Shown here piece after piece: positions 17,648 through 25,813 of a stretch of DNA of 64,000 nt (positions are counted from its first letter, which is position 1; every line of letters begins with the position of its first letter). This DNA is from Streptomyces sp. CBMA152 (GTDB lineage: Bacteria > Actinomycetota > Actinomycetes > Streptomycetales > Streptomycetaceae), in the NCBI RefSeq assembly GCF_014596475.1, contig NZ_MECJ01000025.1, positions 186,001 to 250,000 on the forward strand. The letters run 5' to 3'. Both the position numbers and the translations under genes were made by a program. A model generated the notes under the pieces. That model was not told where the DNA came from and did not search any database. It saw only the letters and a program-made list of their open reading frames with translations.

Positions 17648-17861
17648 GGAAACACCTCACGGGGCCGGGCGGACGGGCTGCCTCCAGCGTAGAGCCACCG
17701 GACCCGGGTACCCGAGCCCGGACCGAAGTGGCACGTTGACTCGTACGGGGGACACTTACCGGACTATCGCAAGAAGTTCACGCCGGGCCGTGCCCTTGGC
17801 ACTTGTCATGCGTTGTTGCCGGTAAGAGGGGGGCCGCGTCGGCCGTAAGGAGGCAAGAGCG

Positions 17862-18908
17862 ATGCGCGTCGGAACTTTTGTACTGGCAGCCCAGTTCCCG
17901 GGCCAGGGCCAGGGGGAGGCACTGCACCGGGCGGTGCGGTCCGCCGAAGTGGCCGAGGAGTCGGGCCTCGACTCCGTGTGGCTCGCCGAACACCATTTCG
18001 TGCCGTACGGGGTGTGCCCGTCGGCCGTGACCCTGGCCGCGCTGCTCCTGGGGCGTACGCGCAGGATCCGCGTCGGGACGGCCGTCAGCGTGCTGCCCAG
18101 CGCGCACCCGGTGGCACTCGGCGAACAGGCGGCGCTGCTGCACCTGACGTCCGGTGGCCGGTTCTCGCTGGGCGTGGGCCGCGGCGGGCCCTGGGTCGAC
18201 CTGGAGGTCTTCGGCTCCGGCCTGAAGGCGTACGAGGAGGGCTTCCCGGAGTCCCTCGACCTGCTTCTGCGCTGGCTGACCGAACCGCGGGTCTCGAGTC
18301 TGGGAGAACGTTTCGCCTTCCGGGAGGTCCCGGTGGTGCCCCGGCCCGACGAGCTCCTCGCGGACGGCCCGCCCGGGCCCGAGGTCATCGTGGCGTGCAC
18401 CTCGCCCAAGAGCGTCAAACTCGCCGCCGAGCGCGGCCTGCCGATGCTGCTCGGGATGCACTGCGGCGACGAGGAGAAGGCGGAGATGGTCGCCCTGTGG
18501 CGCTCGCACGCGCTGGCGTCCGGTGTGGCGCCGGACGCGGTCGCGGCCGCGCCGCATGTGTCGGCCGGAGTGGCCCAGATCGCGGACAGCCAGGCCGACG
18601 CGGCCGAGACGCTGCTCAAGTCGATGCCCGGCTGGCTGAAGACGGGGCTCGACGCCCATGTGACGGTCGACGGCCGCCACCGCCCGATGCGCGACCCCAT
18701 CGCGTACACGGAACTCCTGTGCTCCCTGCACCCGGTGGGCCCTCCGCAGCTGGCGGCCGACCGGATCGCGGCGACGTCCGAGAAGACGGGGGTCACGCGC
18801 TTCGCCTTCCTGGTCGAGGGCGCGGGCGACCTGGCGGCGACGGAGGAGAACGTACGACGTCTGGGCGCTGAGGTGGTGCCGCTCCTTGAGCGGCCGGAGG
18901 GGACGTGA
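17862..18908 (+). CDS. LLM class (luciferase-like) flavin-dependent oxidoreductase
   Basis: A 348-residue TIM-barrel oxidoreductase of the bacterial luciferase-like family, using FMN or F420. Visible are the N-terminal strand MRVGTFVLAAQFPG, the ESGLDSVWLAEHHFVPYG segment with the AEHH motif, then RTRRIRVGTAVSVLPSAHPVALGEQAALL, and LTSGGRFSLGVGRGGPW. It has a strong ribosome site (AAGGAGG) 7 bases before the ATG. It is a single gene between small ORFs, so the substrate is unknown. The cofactor cannot be settled from motifs alone. Confidence 0.88.
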   Translation: MRVGTFVLAAQFPGQGQGEALHRAVRSAEVAEESGLDSVWLAEHHFVPYGVCPSAVTLAALLLGRTRRIRVGTAVSVLPSAHPVALGEQAALLHLTSGGRFSLGVGRGGPWVDLEVFGSGLKAYEEGFPESLDLLLRWLTEPRVSSLGERFAFREVPVVPRPDELLADGPPGPEVIVACTSPKSVKLAAERGLPMLLGMHCGDEEKAEMVALWRSHALASGVAPDAVAAAPHVSAGVAQIADSQADAAETLLKSMPGWLKTGLDAHVTVDGRHRPMRDPIAYTELLCSLHPVGPPQLAADRIAATSEKTGVTRFAFLVEGAGDLAATEENVRRLGAEVVPLLERPEGT

Positions 18909-18915
18909 CGGGGGT

Positions 18916-18982
18916 GCCGGAGGGACCGTGAGGGATATGTGCGCCGCCGGAGGGACCGTACGTAACGCCGCCGGAAGACCGT
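18916..18982 (+). repeat. Short direct repeats after the LLM gene
   Basis: Two exact copies of GCCGGAGGGACCGT (18916-18929 and 18946-18959) and one imperfect copy (18970-18982), 24-30 bp apart. A further partial copy lies at the end of the preceding gene. They probably arose by slippage duplication of the gene's 3' end. No function is evident. Confidence 0.6.
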
Positions 18983-19078
18983 GACGGGCGTTGGGCGGGG
19001 CTGGTGGGCGGAGCCCCGCGATCGGACCCCCGCTCCGCATCAGTTGCACCTCCCGCGATGCGGAGCGGCGGCAAGGTT

Positions 19079-19471
19079 TCAGCAGTCCCTCAGCTCCGGC
19101 GACTGGTTGAGCAGCTGGCCCCGGATCGACGTGAAGCGGGCGAGCCGCTCGTCGGACGACGGGTCCAACGGGAACACCGCGACACGGTGGCAGTTCTGGA
19201 ACGCCAGACGGACACCGAAGTGCCGCTGGAGAGCACCGCGGATGGCGTCACTCGCGAGCGCACGCAGCAGCTGGCCACGTGCCTGTTCATCCGGCGGAGG
19301 CGTCTGGTTGTCGGCGAACTCGCCGCCGTCCACCTTCAGCTGAGCCACCAGCGAACTGATCATCTCCCATGCGTACGGTAGGGAGTTCCGGACGCAGTCG
19401 ACGAAATCGGCTTCGTCGACCTCGCCTCGCTCGGCCTGTTCGAGTAGGGCCGGTGAGACGTCGAGCGACAT
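19079..19471 (-). CDS. SCO5389 family protein
   Basis: A 130-residue protein beginning MSLDVSPALLEQAERGEVDEADFVDCVRNSLPYAW, the pattern of the Streptomyces SCO5389 family. I chose the ATG at 19469-19471 because AGAGGAGA lies just before it; the frame is open further upstream but without a ribosome site. It is predominantly helical by appearance, with no membrane segment and no catalytic motif. It is divergent from nucS with 215 bp between. Function unknown. Confidence 0.85.
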   Translation of the reverse strand: MSLDVSPALLEQAERGEVDEADFVDCVRNSLPYAWEMISSLVAQLKVDGGEFADNQTPPPDEQARGQLLRALASDAIRGALQRHFGVRLAFQNCHRVAVFPLDPSSDERLARFTSIRGQLLNQSPELRDC

Positions 19472-19686
19472 GGTTTCTCCTCTCGCGACCCCGAACGTGG
19501 GGGTCTTACGGGCAGGGAAAGGAACGAAGTCGGCCACGCAGCGTGCTTGGCCGACAACCTCCCGCTTATACGGTAGGCGCGGTATGGGGCCCGCGACAGG
19601 TACTCGGCACGTAACCGGCCAATAACGAACAACGCTTTGCCGGACGAATCGCGTTCGGCGGGGGGATTCGAGTAGCGTTGTCGACC

Positions 19687-20358
19687 ATGCGTCTCGTCAT
19701 CGCCCGCTGCTCCGTCGACTACGCGGGCCGCCTCACCGCCCATCTGCCCTCCGCCACCCGGCTGATCCTGGTGAAGGCGGACAACAGTGTCTCCATTCAC
19801 GCGGACGACCGGGCGTACAAGCCCCTCAACTGGATGTCTCCGCCCTGCACCCTCAAGGAGGGGACCGGGGACGACTCCGGCGTCTGGACGGTCGTCAACA
19901 AAGCGGGCGAGAAGCTCATCATCACGATGGAGGAGATCCTGCACGACTCCTCGCACGAACTGGGTGTGGACCCTGGTCTCATCAAGGACGGCGTGGAAGC
20001 GCATCTGCAGGAGCTGCTCGCGGACCGGATCGAGACGCTGGGCGAGGGGTACACGCTGATCCGCCGCGAGTACCCGACGGCGATCGGGCCGGTCGACATC
20101 CTGTGCCGCAACGCGTCCGGCGGGACGGTGGCGGTCGAGATCAAGCGCCGGGGCGAGATCGACGGGGTCGAGCAGCTCACGCGCTACCTGGAGCTGCTGA
20201 ACCGCGATCCGCACCTTGCCCCTGTGCAGGGGGTGTTCGCGGCGCAGGAGATCAAGCCGCAGGCTCGCGTGCTCGCCACGGACCGGGGCATCGGGTGTGT
20301 GGTCCTGGACTACAACGCGATGCGCGGCATCGAGGACGACAAACTCCGCCTGTTCTAG
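19687..20358 (+). CDS. nucS: NucS/EndoMS mismatch-specific endonuclease
   Basis: A 223-residue nuclease that cuts both strands at mismatches and underlies the non-canonical mismatch repair of actinobacteria lacking MutS/MutL. The N-terminal DNA-binding and dimer domain starts MRLVIARCSVDYAGRL. The RecB-like nuclease site is complete: Asp137 in GPVDIL, Glu151 and Lys153 in VEIKRRGEIDGVEQLTRYLE. The C-terminal ending is hydrophobic (DDKLRLF), as in beta-clamp-interacting NucS. I chose the ATG at 19687 over a TTG three codons earlier because of the family start. It ends against composite element copy 2. Confidence 0.95.
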   Translation: MRLVIARCSVDYAGRLTAHLPSATRLILVKADNSVSIHADDRAYKPLNWMSPPCTLKEGTGDDSGVWTVVNKAGEKLIITMEEILHDSSHELGVDPGLIKDGVEAHLQELLADRIETLGEGYTLIRREYPTAIGPVDILCRNASGGTVAVEIKRRGEIDGVEQLTRYLELLNRDPHLAPVQGVFAAQEIKPQARVLATDRGIGCVVLDYNAMRGIEDDKLRLF

Positions 20359-20373
20359 CCCCCCGGTTCCGGG

Positions 20374-20648
20374 CCCCACCCCGCCCCTTCACCTAGACCC
20401 TCCGGGGGTGGGTGGGGGGCGGAGGTGTTTCCCGGGGGCTAGGCCCCCGGACCCCTCAAGCGGGGCTGCGCCCCTGCACCCCGTTCTTCGTCTGCGGATC
20501 GTGCTGGGTTGCTCGCGCAGTTCCCCGCGCCCCTTAAATGGGCCCTTCGGGCCCTCTCTTAGGGGCGCGGGGAACTGCGCGACAAGCCCCCACCGGCGGC
20601 CAGCCGAAAGACATCCGCCGGAGGCTTTCGGGAAGGGGCGGGGTGGGG
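20374..20648. repeat. Composite intergenic repeat element, copy 2
   Basis: It lies between the converging stops of nucS and the large NTPase gene. Outer ends are a perfect 17-bp inverted repeat (20374-20390 and 20632-20648). Inside is a 22-bp perfect inverted repeat (20513-20534 and 20561-20582) whose loop holds another hairpin, GGGCCC TTC GGGCCC (20540-20554). The stretch leading to the left arm is nearly the same as in copy 1. The right end stops two bases short of the NTPase stop codon. It is probably a bidirectional transcription barrier. Confidence 0.85.
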
Positions 20649-20650
20649 GA

Positions 20651-23290
20651 CTACGACTTCGACGGGCTCGGGGACGTGCTGCCGCCCGGCGTGCCGGACG
20701 TGCCCGAGCCCGTCGTGCCCGCGGACGTGCCGGTCGTCGTCGTACCGCCGGTGGTCGACCCCGTCGTACCGCCCGACCCCGTCCCTCCCGATGTCGTCGA
20801 CCCACCCGAGGTCGGCCCCGTCGTGCCACCCGTGCCCGACCCGCCCGTCGACCCCGAACCGCCCGACGTGGTCGTCGACCCGCCCGTGGTCGGACCCGTC
20901 GAGGTGCCACCCGTCGTACCCCCCGTGCTCGACCCCCCGGTCGACGTCGTGCCCCCCGTCGTGGGCGACCCCGACGTCCCCCCGGTCGTGGGCGACGACG
21001 GCTTCCCGGTCGGCTTCGTCGGCTTCGACGTCGGCGTGGACGGCTTGCCCGAGGGCGTCGTGGAACCCGGCGGCGTGGTGCCGGGGGTGTCCGGGGTCGT
21101 CCCGGGGGTGCCGGGCTTGGACGAGTGGCCGGGAGTCGAGTGGGAGCCGCCGCCCGGCGTCCGCTCCGTCGCACCGTCCGACGGCGTCTGCGCGGGCACC
21201 CCGCCCTCGCCCCCCACATCCCCCTCGTTCGCCGACTGCTGCTGCTTGACCTTGTCGCCGGGCGAGTCCGAGGAGCCGCTGGACGTGGCGCCCAGGGTGA
21301 CCACCGTGCCCAGGACCGCCGCCAGCAGCGCGCCCGCCCCCGCCGCCACCAGGTTGCGGCGCGTGCCGGTCAGCAACGTACGGCGACGACGGGCCGGGGC
21401 GGTGACCGCGCGCGGGGTCAGCAAGGTGGGCGTGGAGTCCGGGAGTTCGAGCGGTATCGGCGGCGCCGGGACGCCGGCCGGGGGCGACTGGGACTCCTCG
21501 TACCGCGCCGCCGGGACCTCGTCGCCCGCCGGGGTGCGGCCGCCGGAGACCACCGGGCCGCCGGAGCGGTCCTCGACCAGGGCCAGCGCCCGCCGGCCCG
21601 CGACCGTGCCGCGCTTGTCGGAGAGCGCGCCCTTGAGCCCGATGGACGCCTCCAGCTCGGCCCGTGCGCGGTCCACGTTCCCGCTGCACAGCGCCAGTAC
21701 GCCCAACTCGTGGTGGAAGTACGCCTCTTGGGCCACCTCGCCTGTCACGCGTGCTGCTGCCGAGCCTATGCGCAGCGCCCGTTCCCACGCGCCCCACTGC
21801 AACCCGGCCGCAAAAGCGGGGGCCGCGCTGCGCGCGAGCTCGACCGCCGTCGCGGGGTGGCCGGAGTCGCCGCCCGGCACCAGCGCGCCGAGCGCCGCGA
21901 GCACCGCGTCCGACTCGGCGGCCGCGCGCTCGGGGGTGACCGAAGGGTGCCCGGTCCACCAGACGTAGTGCTGGGCCGCCGTGTGCGCCCGCTCCCCCGC
22001 CTCCTCGCCGTATCCGGCCGCGTCGAGCTGGGTGAGCACGCCCGCCGCGAGCCGGTAGCGCGTACCGGCCGGGGAGAGCAGGCCACAGCCGAGCAGTTCG
22101 CCGAGCGCGGCGTCGGCGTGGGTGTCCCCGATGAGCGCGGGCAGATGCGCCTGGTGCGGCACCTCGCCGCCGAGCGCGACGGCGAACCGCAGGGTGTCCC
22201 GGGCGGCCTGGCCGAGTCGGGCCGCGAGCGGGGCGGCGGGGGCCGCGCCGTCGCCGAGCGAGGGCAGCGGCACTTCCCGGCCCTCGGCCGAGAACACGGA
22301 CAGGTCGGACGGCTCCTCCACCGGCAGCCCGAACTCGTCGCGCGCGACGCCCTCGCCGCGCAGCGTGTCCCGCTGCCGCAGCAGCGCACCCGCCTGGACG
22401 AACCGCAGTGGCAGGCCCTCCGACTCGAACCAGAGGTCGCCCGCCCAGTTGGCCTCGTCGTCGGTGAGCGGCCGCTCCACGGCCTGCTCAAGGAGTTCAA
22501 GGGAGGCGCCCCGGCCGAGACCGGCCAGGAAGACCTCTTCGAGGTGCGAGTCGGCGAGCGGCGCCGCGACCTCGGGCGTCGCCGCGAGCAGGAACGCGCA
22601 CTCGGGCGCGGCGTCGAGCAGTTCCTCCAGCGCGGCCCCGCCGAACTCCAGGTCGTCGACGAGGACGACCGCGCCGATCTCGCGCACCCGCTCCCGCAGC
22701 CCCGCCCGGTCGGGCCGGTGCAGCGGGGAGCGGTAGACGGCCGCGTACAGCTCGTGCAGCAGTTCATGGGCGGTGCGGCGGTGGCCGTTGAGGCGGACGA
22801 CGCCGTCGGGCGCGAGGCGCGCGCAGTCGGCGGCGACGGCGTCGAGCAGCACGGTGCGCCCGGAGCCGGCCGGACCGGTGAGCCGCACCGAGCGGCCGCG
22901 CCCGAGCAGCCGGCCAAGACGCTCGCGCTCCTCGCCGCGCTCAAGCAGGACGGGCGCGGGCGCGGCGGGGGCCGCGGGCACCGGGGGCCTGAGCGAGCGT
23001 TCGCGCTCGGCGCGCTCGGCGGCGGTGCGGCGGGCGGGCCGTCCGGGTATCTCGCCGGGCGGGCACGGCTCGATCTCGCTGCCGTCGACGGGGTTGACGG
23101 TGAGCAGGAAGTCGCCGGAGACGAGCTGGACCGTACGGGCCGGACCGGCGCTGCGCCGGCCGAGGCTGGGGGTCACGGCGTCACGGTCGCGCTGCGGATG
23201 CGGCGCACCGGCACCGGCGCCCGAGGCGTCCGGGCCGTCCGAATCGTGGTCGAACTCTTCCGGTCCCCGGTTGTCGTCCATCGGGTCCAT
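20651..23290 (-). CDS. Membrane-anchored NTPase with long Ser/Thr/Gly/Pro tail
   Basis: An 879-residue protein. An acidic N-terminus leads to an NTPase domain with Walker A RLTGPAGSGRT (137-146) and Walker B VVLVDDLE (208-215), then a helical region like the STAND/AAA regulators (winged-helix and TPR-like helices to about residue 590). A single transmembrane segment (about 645-667) follows a cluster of Arg (ARRRRTLLTGTRR). The last roughly 210 residues are almost only Ser, Thr, Gly and Pro, so the tail should lie outside the cell. There is no DNA-binding motif. Function unknown; the architecture suggests signalling or scaffolding between cytosol and wall. A second in-frame ATG (codon 4) could also be the start. 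Confidence 0.85.
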   Translation of the reverse strand: MDPMDDNRGPEEFDHDSDGPDASGAGAGAPHPQRDRDAVTPSLGRRSAGPARTVQLVSGDFLLTVNPVDGSEIEPCPPGEIPGRPARRTAAERAERERSLRPPVPAAPAAPAPVLLERGEERERLGRLLGRGRSVRLTGPAGSGRTVLLDAVAADCARLAPDGVVRLNGHRRTAHELLHELYAAVYRSPLHRPDRAGLRERVREIGAVVLVDDLEFGGAALEELLDAAPECAFLLAATPEVAAPLADSHLEEVFLAGLGRGASLELLEQAVERPLTDDEANWAGDLWFESEGLPLRFVQAGALLRQRDTLRGEGVARDEFGLPVEEPSDLSVFSAEGREVPLPSLGDGAAPAAPLAARLGQAARDTLRFAVALGGEVPHQAHLPALIGDTHADAALGELLGCGLLSPAGTRYRLAAGVLTQLDAAGYGEEAGERAHTAAQHYVWWTGHPSVTPERAAAESDAVLAALGALVPGGDSGHPATAVELARSAAPAFAAGLQWGAWERALRIGSAAARVTGEVAQEAYFHHELGVLALCSGNVDRARAELEASIGLKGALSDKRGTVAGRRALALVEDRSGGPVVSGGRTPAGDEVPAARYEESQSPPAGVPAPPIPLELPDSTPTLLTPRAVTAPARRRRTLLTGTRRNLVAAGAGALLAAVLGTVVTLGATSSGSSDSPGDKVKQQQSANEGDVGGEGGVPAQTPSDGATERTPGGGSHSTPGHSSKPGTPGTTPDTPGTTPPGSTTPSGKPSTPTSKPTKPTGKPSSPTTGGTSGSPTTGGTTSTGGSSTGGTTGGTSTGPTTGGSTTTSGGSGSTGGSGTGGTTGPTSGGSTTSGGTGSGGTTGSTTGGTTTTGTSAGTTGSGTSGTPGGSTSPSPSKS

Positions 23291-23553
23291 GGTGAAAGCC
23301 CCCCAGATGCGCGTGCGTAACGGTGCCCCTCCCGGCCGCTACGTACTGCGCTGTCGCTCTGGTCCGGACCCCGCCGCTTGGGATGTCGACCGGCGGGAGA
23401 CCGCACCTTAATCCTTCGCCCAGTATCTCTGTAGCGGCGGGGTGCCACCCCGCCCAGAGCGTCACAGTCCGGTGAGGATTGCGCGCGGAGTGCCGCTCTC
23501 ACACCCCGCGCACAACTACTGCACAAGTCGTCCGCGGGAGCCACCTGCCATGG

Positions 23554-23877
23554 TCATACGCGCGGCAGCGCCTCGGCCGCGATGCCGCCCTCGATGGCGA
23601 GGATGCGGTGCAGCCGGGTCGCCACGAGCAGGCGCTGCATCTGGGGTGGCACGCCGCGCAGGACGAGCCGTCGGCCGCAGCGGCCGGCCCGCCGGTGGGC
23701 GCCCATGATCACGCCGAGCCCGGTGGCGTCCCAGGAGTCGAGTTCGGTCAGGTCGAGCACCAGGTCGCCGGCTCCGTCGTCGACGGCCGAGTGCAGGACC
23801 GTACGGGCGTCCGCCGCGCTGCGGACGTCGAGGCGGCCCCCGACGACCAGCTCGACGTGGTCGCCCCTGATATGCAT
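23554..23877 (-). CDS. STAS domain protein, anti-anti-sigma factor type
   Basis: A 107-residue single-domain STAS protein of the SpoIIAA/BldG class, which binds anti-sigma kinases and is switched by phosphorylation. The phosphosite loop reads DSWDATGLGVIMG, with Thr52 at the position normally held by Ser in DSSGL, so Thr is the likely acceptor. Strands VELVVGGRLDV and LVLDLTEL are typical. No partner kinase or sigma gene is adjacent; it stands alone between the NTPase and the dehydrogenase. Confident on family; the target is unknown. Confidence 0.88.
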   Translation of the reverse strand: MHIRGDHVELVVGGRLDVRSAADARTVLHSAVDDGAGDLVLDLTELDSWDATGLGVIMGAHRRAGRCGRRLVLRGVPPQMQRLLVATRLHRILAIEGGIAAEALPRV

Positions 23878-24036
23878 GTGTACTCCCCGGAGTGCTCCGT
23901 ATGCCTGTCTGCCTGTCGTCTCTTACTGCACCAACTGACTGCACAGAACGCAGGGAAGTTGCCGTCTGTGAGCGAACCGATACCTAATTCACCCCATGGA
24001 GTGATGCTGGGGAGACAGGAGGTGAGGGTGTGTCAA

Positions 24037-24885
24037 TCAGTGCTTGTAGAAGCCCTGCCCGCTCTTGCGCCCGATGTCACCCGCGTCAACCATCCGGCGC
24101 ATCAGCTCCGGCGGCGCGAACTTCTCGTCCTGGGACTCGGTGTAGATGTTGCCGGTGGCGTGGAGCAGGATGTCCACGCCGGTCATGTCGGCGGTGGCCA
24201 GCGGTCCCATCGCGTGGCCGAAGCCCAGCTTGCAGGCGAGGTCGATGTCCTCGGCGGTGGCCACGCCCGACTCGTACAGCTTCGCCGCCTCGACGACGAG
24301 CGCCGAGATGAGGCGGGTGGTGACGAAACCGGCGACGTCGCGGTTGACGACGATGCAGGTCTTGCCGACCGACTCGGCGAACTCACGGGTGATGGCGAGG
24401 GTTTCGTCGCTGGTCTTGTAGCCGCGTACGAGCTCGCACAGCTGCATCAGCGGGACCGGCGAGAAGAAGTGCGCGCCGACGACCCGCTCGGGGCGCTTGG
24501 TGACCGCCGCGATCTTGGTGATCGGGATGGCGGAGGTGTTGGAGGCGAGCACGGTGTCGTCCCGCACGATCTGGTCGAGCGCGCGGAAGATGTCGTGCTT
24601 GACCTCCAGCTTCTCGAAGACGGCCTCGACGACGATGTCCGCGTCGGCCACCGCGTCCAGGTCGGTCGTGGTGGTGATGCGGGCGAGCGCGGCCTCCGCG
24701 TCCTCGGCGGCCAGCTTGCCCTTGCTCACGAACTTGTCGTACGAGGCCTTGATGCCGTCGGTGCCCCGGGTCAGCGCCGCGTCGGTGACGTCGCGCAGCA
24801 CCACGTCCCAGCCCGCCTGGGCGGAGACCTGCGCGATACCCGAACCCATGAGTCCGGCCCCGATGACGGCGAGCTTCCTGGCCAC
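24037..24885 (-). CDS. 3-hydroxybutyryl-CoA dehydrogenase
   Basis: A 282-residue NAD(P)-dependent dehydrogenase that interconverts acetoacetyl-CoA and 3-hydroxybutyryl-CoA. The N-terminal Rossmann motif is IGAGLMGSGIAQ (residues 8-19). Further signatures are GAHFFSPVPLMQLCELVRG with the catalytic His, and the C-terminal helix domain with NRDVAGFVTTRL and GHAMGPLATADMTG, ending in GDIGRKSGQGFYKH. The length fits the short HBDH form, not the fused crotonase type. It is monocistronic here. It works naturally with the thiolase at 6020-7222. Confidence 0.93.
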   Translation of the reverse strand: MARKLAVIGAGLMGSGIAQVSAQAGWDVVLRDVTDAALTRGTDGIKASYDKFVSKGKLAAEDAEAALARITTTTDLDAVADADIVVEAVFEKLEVKHDIFRALDQIVRDDTVLASNTSAIPITKIAAVTKRPERVVGAHFFSPVPLMQLCELVRGYKTSDETLAITREFAESVGKTCIVVNRDVAGFVTTRLISALVVEAAKLYESGVATAEDIDLACKLGFGHAMGPLATADMTGVDILLHATGNIYTESQDEKFAPPELMRRMVDAGDIGRKSGQGFYKH

Positions 24886-25041
24886 TTCACACCCCTTTGA
24901 CGGCTTACTTGTACGGCTCTCCGGCGGAGGCTATCGGCCGTGAGCCGTCTTGGGAGCCCTAAGAGATGCGCGTCACGTCTCAGATGACGGACATCACACC
25001 GAGATGGGTGTGCCGGGTCTCATCGGGGGCAGGGATCATGG

Positions 25042-25131
25042 TCATCGCTCGGGCTTTACCGCGTACTTGAGCACCTTTTGGCCCCACACCTCCTCAATGT
25101 CATCGAGGACCACGAGGGCGTCGCGGGTCAC
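25042..25131 (-). CDS. Possible 29-residue ORF or gene remnant
   Basis: A GTG-started frame of 29 codons encodes a balanced peptide (DALVVLDDIEEVWGQKVLKY and a basic end) with third-position GC bias, unlike random GC-rich sequence. No ribosome site is visible, and an in-frame stop lies six codons upstream. It is divergent from the adenosyltransferase gene. It could be a short conserved protein or the tail of a decayed gene. Confidence 0.3.
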   Translation of the reverse strand: MTRDALVVLDDIEEVWGQKVLKYAVKPER

Positions 25132-25166
25132 TTTGGGGACGGCCTGGGGCTAACTACTCTGACCCC

Positions 25167-25739
25167 ATGGTCAATCTGACGCGTATCTACACCCGTACCG
25201 GCGACAAGGGCACGACGGCCCTGGGTGACATGAGCCGTACCGCCAAGACGGATCTGCGGATCTCGGCGTACGCGGACGCCAACGAGGCGAACGCCGTGAT
25301 CGGCACGGCGCTGGCGCTCGGGCAGCTGTCCGAGGAGGTGGCGAAGGTTCTCGTCCGGGTCCAGAACGACCTGTTCGACGTGGGCGCGGACCTGTCGACG
25401 CCGGTGGTCGAGGACCCCAAGTACCCGCCGCTGCGGGTCGAGCAGTTCTACGTCGACCGCCTTGAGGCGGACTGCGACCGCTTCAACGAGCAGTTGGAGA
25501 AGCTGCGCAGCTTCATCCTCCCGGGCGGCACTCCCGGCGCCGCGCTGCTGCACCAGGCGTGCACGGTGGTGCGCCGCGCGGAGCGTTCGACGTGGGCGGC
25601 GCTTGAGGTGCACGGCGAGGCGATGAACCCGCTGACCGCGACGTATCTGAACCGCCTCTCCGACCTCCTGTTCATCCTGGCCCGCACCGCGAACAAGGAG
25701 GTCGGGGACGTGTTGTGGGTGCCGGGCGGCGAGCGGTAG
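25167..25739 (+). CDS. PduO-type cob(I)alamin adenosyltransferase
   Basis: A 190-residue ATP:corrinoid adenosyltransferase that makes coenzyme B12, the cofactor of methylmalonyl-CoA mutase. The ATP-binding N-terminus TRIYTRTGDKGTTALGDMSR is diagnostic. Also visible are SAYADANEANAVIGTAL, the active-site stretch LRSFILPGGTPGAALLHQACTVVRRAER, and the C-terminal NRLSDLLFILARTANKE. The start codon lies seven bases after a TACTCT -10-like hexamer (25155-25160), so the message may be leaderless. The cofactor link to mce and meaB makes functional sense, although it is 18 kb away. Confidence 0.95.
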   Translation: MVNLTRIYTRTGDKGTTALGDMSRTAKTDLRISAYADANEANAVIGTALALGQLSEEVAKVLVRVQNDLFDVGADLSTPVVEDPKYPPLRVEQFYVDRLEADCDRFNEQLEKLRSFILPGGTPGAALLHQACTVVRRAERSTWAALEVHGEAMNPLTATYLNRLSDLLFILARTANKEVGDVLWVPGGER

Positions 25740-25813
25740 GAAGAGCGCGGCCACTGCATCCTTCGGTGTAGCGCCGTCTCGGCCGGTAAGAGGACGCCCG
25801 GGCCCCTGCCACC

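Noticed and set aside
20216..23320. A 1034-codon plus-strand frame opposite the NTPase gene
   Set aside because: Composition is a reverse-complement shadow; the minus strand has Walker motifs and a membrane helix.
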